7,505 nt of DNA from Candidatus Avelusimicrobium alvi (GTDB taxonomy: Bacteria; Elusimicrobiota; Elusimicrobia; Elusimicrobiales; Elusimicrobiaceae), in assembly GCA_002329395.1 (NCBI GenBank), contig DCTQ01000020.1, positions 2,686 through 10,190 on the forward strand, in the 5' to 3' direction. This document shows, one piece after another, positions 5,208-7,505 of this stretch; position 1 is the stretch's first letter, and every line of letters begins with the position of its first letter. Under the pieces are notes generated by a model. It did not search any database and was not told the DNA's origin. It saw only the letters and a program-made list of their open reading frames with translations. Position numbers and translations under genes: made by a program.

Positions 5208-7473
5208 CGCCGAAGAGGAATCCTCCGCCAAGAAAAAAACCGCCGCTAAAAAAACCACGGCTAAAACCGCCGCCAAGAAAACGACGGCTAAAAAGCCCGC
5301 CGCCAAAAAAACGGCGGAGACCGCGGAAGAAACGGTAAAACAAACCGCCGGACAAACGGCTCCCCAGGCGCAAGCCCCGGTGCAGACGCCGGCGGAAAAA
5401 CCCGCTCCGGCCCCGGTACAAAAGCCCGTTGAGGCGCCCAAGCCGGCTCCGGCGCAGCCGCAAACGCCCGTGCAACAGCCGGCCAAGCCCGCGGCCCAGC
5501 CGGCACCGCAACAGCCTCAGCAGGCCCCGGTACAACCCAAACCGGCGCAGCAGCCCGTTCAGCCGCAAAACCGCCCGCAGACCGCCGTACCGAACGGCCG
5601 CCCGCAGGGTGCTATGCCGAACAACGCACAGCAGAACAGCCGCCCGCAGGGTCCGAGACACGGACACAACCAGCGCGCCGAGCAGCCCGCCCAGCCGGCC
5701 AAAGACCCCAAATGTATCCGCATTGTGGGCCAGCCGACGGTAAAAGAGCTGGCGGAAAAGATGAACATCAAAACCAACGATTTCATCAAAAAGCTGATGA
5801 TGATGGGCATTTTCGCCACGATTAACCAGCGTCTTGAAAAAGACATGATTGAGCTTATCGTAGACGAATGCGGTTTTAAAGCCGAAATGGCGGAAGAAGA
5901 TTTAAATAAAGAAACGGTGGCGCTTTTGGAAACGCCGGACGATCCGGCCTCTTTACGTCCCAGAAGCCCCGTTATCACCATCATGGGCCATGTGGACCAC
6001 GGTAAGACCAGTCTGCTTGACGCCATCCGCAAATCCAACGTGGTGGCGGGCGAAGCGGGCGCGATTACCCAGCACATCGGCGCGTACCGCGTTACCACGC
6101 CGCGCGGCGTGCTGACGTTTTTGGACACCCCCGGCCACGAAGCTTTCACCGCCATGCGCGCCCGCGGCGCACAGGCGACGGACATCGTCGTTCTGGTCGT
6201 ATCGGCCACGGACGGGATTATGCCGCAGACCATAGAAGCGATGGAACACGCCAAAGCCGCCGGAGCGCCCATCATTGTGGCGGTCAACAAAATTGACCTT
6301 CCCGGCGCCAATGTGGACCGCGTCAAGCAGGACCTGGCTTCCAGAGGCCTCGTGCCCGAGGAATGGCAGGGCAGTACGATTTTCGTGGAAATTTCGGCCA
6401 AAAAGCATATCAATATAGACAAACTTTTGGAAATGATTGCGCTGCAGGCCGAAATGATGGAACTCAAAGCCAACCCGGACCGCCCGGGCGTGGGCATTAT
6501 TCTGGAAAGCAAACGCGACAATAAACGCGGCGTAGTGGCCACCGTACTCGTGCAGAAAGGCACGATGAAAGTGGGCGACCCGTTTATCGTGGGCACGAAC
6601 TACGGCCGCATCCGCGCGCTGATTGACGAAAATTCCCAGCGCTACCAGAAAATCGGCCCCAGCGTGCCGGCGGAAATTTTGGGCATCAACGGCGAACCGC
6701 CGCAGGTAGGCGATACGCTCTACATCATGGAAAGCGAAAAAGAAGCCCGCTACGCCGCCGAAAAACGCAAACTGGCGCAGAAAGAAGATTCCCAGGCGCA
6801 CCGCAAACAGGTGTCTCTGATGAACCTGCGCAAAGACGACGAAAACGGCAATTCGGTCAAGAAATTACAGCTTATCTTAAAGGCCGACGTGCAGGGCTCC
6901 ATTGAAGCCATTAAAGACGCGCTGCTTCGCATTCCGTCCGACGAAGTGGAGCTGGATATTATCCTCTCCGCGCCGGGCAACGTCAACGAGTCCGACATTC
7001 TGCTCGCCAAAGCCAGCAACGCCGTCGTCATCGGCTTCCATGTGGACGTGGAGCACAAAGCCCAGAGCGAAGCCGAACGCGAAGGCATTGAAATCCGCCG
7101 CTACACGATTATCTTTGAACTTTTGGAAGATATCAAAGCCGCCATGGAAGGGCTCCTGGAACCCGACGTGGTGGAAACCGTCGTGGGAACGGCCACCATC
7201 AAGAAAGTGATGAAGCTGAGCTCGGGGCTTATTTCCGGCTCGCTGGTGGACAGCGGCACGATGATTCGCGGCTACGAGGTGCGCATTAAACGCAACGGCG
7301 AAGAAGTGGGCCACGGCAAGATTGGCGGCCTGAAACGCTTCAAAGACGACGTAAAAGAAGTGGAAAAAGGCTATGAATGCGGCATCCTGATTGAAGGGTT
7401 CAAAGGCGTTGCCGAAGGCGACGTAATTGAATGCTTCCGTAAGGATAATGTAACGCGCAGAATTAAGATGTAA
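5185..7473 (+). CDS. infB: Translation initiation factor IF-2
   Basis: IF-2 is the GTPase that places fMet-tRNA on the 30S subunit and promotes subunit joining. The 762-residue protein has a low-complexity N-terminus (about 1-172), an IF2_N domain (about 178-235, [17 protein letters not shown]), and then a G domain with all motifs intact: G1 GHVDHGKT (268-275), switch I Thr at 295, G3 DTPGH (314-318), G4 NKID (368-371) and G5 SAK (404-406). Domain II follows (about 434-520), a charged helical linker (about 517-555), domain III (about 558-655), and the fMet-tRNA-binding C2 domain (about 660-760, with [15 protein letters not shown] near 709). The core is conventional; only the N-terminus is unusual in composition. 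It is shorter than the E. coli alpha form (890 residues) because that region is shorter. Confidence 0.98.
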   Translation: MTTKKTTNAEEESSAKKKTAAKKTTAKTAAKKTTAKKPAAKKTAETAEETVKQTAGQTAPQAQAPVQTPAEKPAPAPVQKPVEAPKPAPAQPQTPVQQPAKPAAQPAPQQPQQAPVQPKPAQQPVQPQNRPQTAVPNGRPQGAMPNNAQQNSRPQGPRHGHNQRAEQPAQPAKDPKCIRIVGQPTVKELAEKMNIKTNDFIKKLMMMGIFATINQRLEKDMIELIVDECGFKAEMAEEDLNKETVALLETPDDPASLRPRSPVITIMGHVDHGKTSLLDAIRKSNVVAGEAGAITQHIGAYRVTTPRGVLTFLDTPGHEAFTAMRARGAQATDIVVLVVSATDGIMPQTIEAMEHAKAAGAPIIVAVNKIDLPGANVDRVKQDLASRGLVPEEWQGSTIFVEISAKKHINIDKLLEMIALQAEMMELKANPDRPGVGIILESKRDNKRGVVATVLVQKGTMKVGDPFIVGTNYGRIRALIDENSQRYQKIGPSVPAEILGINGEPPQVGDTLYIMESEKEARYAAEKRKLAQKEDSQAHRKQVSLMNLRKDDENGNSVKKLQLILKADVQGSIEAIKDALLRIPSDEVELDIILSAPGNVNESDILLAKASNAVVIGFHVDVEHKAQSEAEREGIEIRRYTIIFELLEDIKAAMEGLLEPDVVETVVGTATIKKVMKLSSGLISGSLVDSGTMIRGYEVRIKRNGEEVGHGKIGGLKRFKDDVKEVEKGYECGILIEGFKGVAEGDVIECFRKDNVTRRIKM
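5188..5700 (+). repeat. Low-complexity region encoding the IF-2 N-terminal tail
   Basis: Residues 2 to about 172 of IF-2 have two compositional blocks. The first (about 15-45) repeats KKTA, KKTTAK and KKPAAKK units like a histone H1 tail. The second (about 58-172) is rich in Pro, Gln and Ala with recurring APVQ, QPAP and RPQ units, and it switches to Asn/Arg/His-rich sequence near the end ([13 protein letters not shown]). IF-2 N-termini are generally variable and disordered; this one should be flexible and strongly basic at first. The matching DNA has short imperfect repeats, such as the twice-used CGCCCGCAGGGT (5600-5611 and 5641-5652). Confidence 0.8.
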
Positions 7474-7482
7474 AGTTTAAAT

Positions 7483-7505
7483 ATGCCGAATGAAAACCCC
7501 GAAGC
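7483..7505 (+). CDS. Possible start of the next operon gene (partial)
   Basis: Ten bases after the infB stop, an ATG at 7483 opens a frame MPNENPEA that runs off the window; a second ATG at 7490 is in another frame. Neither has a good ribosome binding site. In many bacteria rbfA follows infB, so another ribosome-maturation gene is plausible, but too little is present to identify it. Confidence 0.3.

Noticed and set aside
4719..6801. Long open frames antisense to nusA and infB, including Cys/Gly/Ala-rich and Arg/Leu-rich translations
   Set aside because: They are codon-bias shadows of the + strand genes in GC-rich sequence. Their translations are low-complexity or resemble no protein, and they lie wholly inside well-identified genes.
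1..7505. CRISPR array, insertion sequence, phage, toxin-antitoxin or defence system
   Set aside because: No regularly spaced repeats, transposase, integrase or small toxin-like gene pair was seen. Nearly all sequence is accounted for by envelope and housekeeping genes with short intergenic gaps.

Overview
The window carries seven well-supported genes. The C-terminal phenylalanines and the signal peptides on two predicted outer-membrane barrels point to a diderm (Gram-negative-type) bacterium of moderately high GC. Most starts have strong purine-rich ribosome binding sites, and the promoters are textbook sigma-70. My best guess for the phylum is Elusimicrobiota (a gut lineage) or a similarly divergent diderm. 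That guess comes from the overall flavour of the proteins, not from a search, and should be held loosely.

Left part (1-900, + strand): a possible tail of an upstream gene, then an acyl-ACP thioesterase of the FatA/FatB type (119-847) closed by a strong intrinsic terminator at 866-900. Middle part (about 918-3183, all - strand): a GNAT acetyltransferase (2653-3183) is coupled through an ATGA overlap to a small outer-membrane barrel protein (2006-2656). That pair ends at an intrinsic terminator (1962-1987). About 30 bases further on, a consensus promoter (1903-1931) drives a second, paralogous barrel protein (975-1850), which has its own weaker terminator near 918-949. Convergent transcription meets between 848 and 974.

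Right part (3226-7505, + strand): the conserved transcription/translation operon rimP-nusA-infB. It starts at a near-perfect sigma-70 promoter (TTGACA, 17 bases, TATCAT). The leader RNA would begin almost at once with a perfect 15-bp hairpin capped by a GCAA (GNRA) tetraloop. rimP (30S maturation) is followed by nusA (elongation/termination/antitermination), and infB (initiation factor 2) starts inside the 3' end of nusA. A start codon of a further gene may lie at 7483.

Most of the window is ordinary housekeeping and cell-envelope content; I see no mobile element, CRISPR array, tRNA or defence system. The items that deserve a second look are the leader hairpin, a NusA whose second KH domain has Trp in place of the last Gly of the GXXG loop (GKDW), an extra stretch of about 25 residues in the NusA S1 domain, the paired barrel paralogues, and a 9-base direct repeat spaced 30 bases apart at one barrel promoter.
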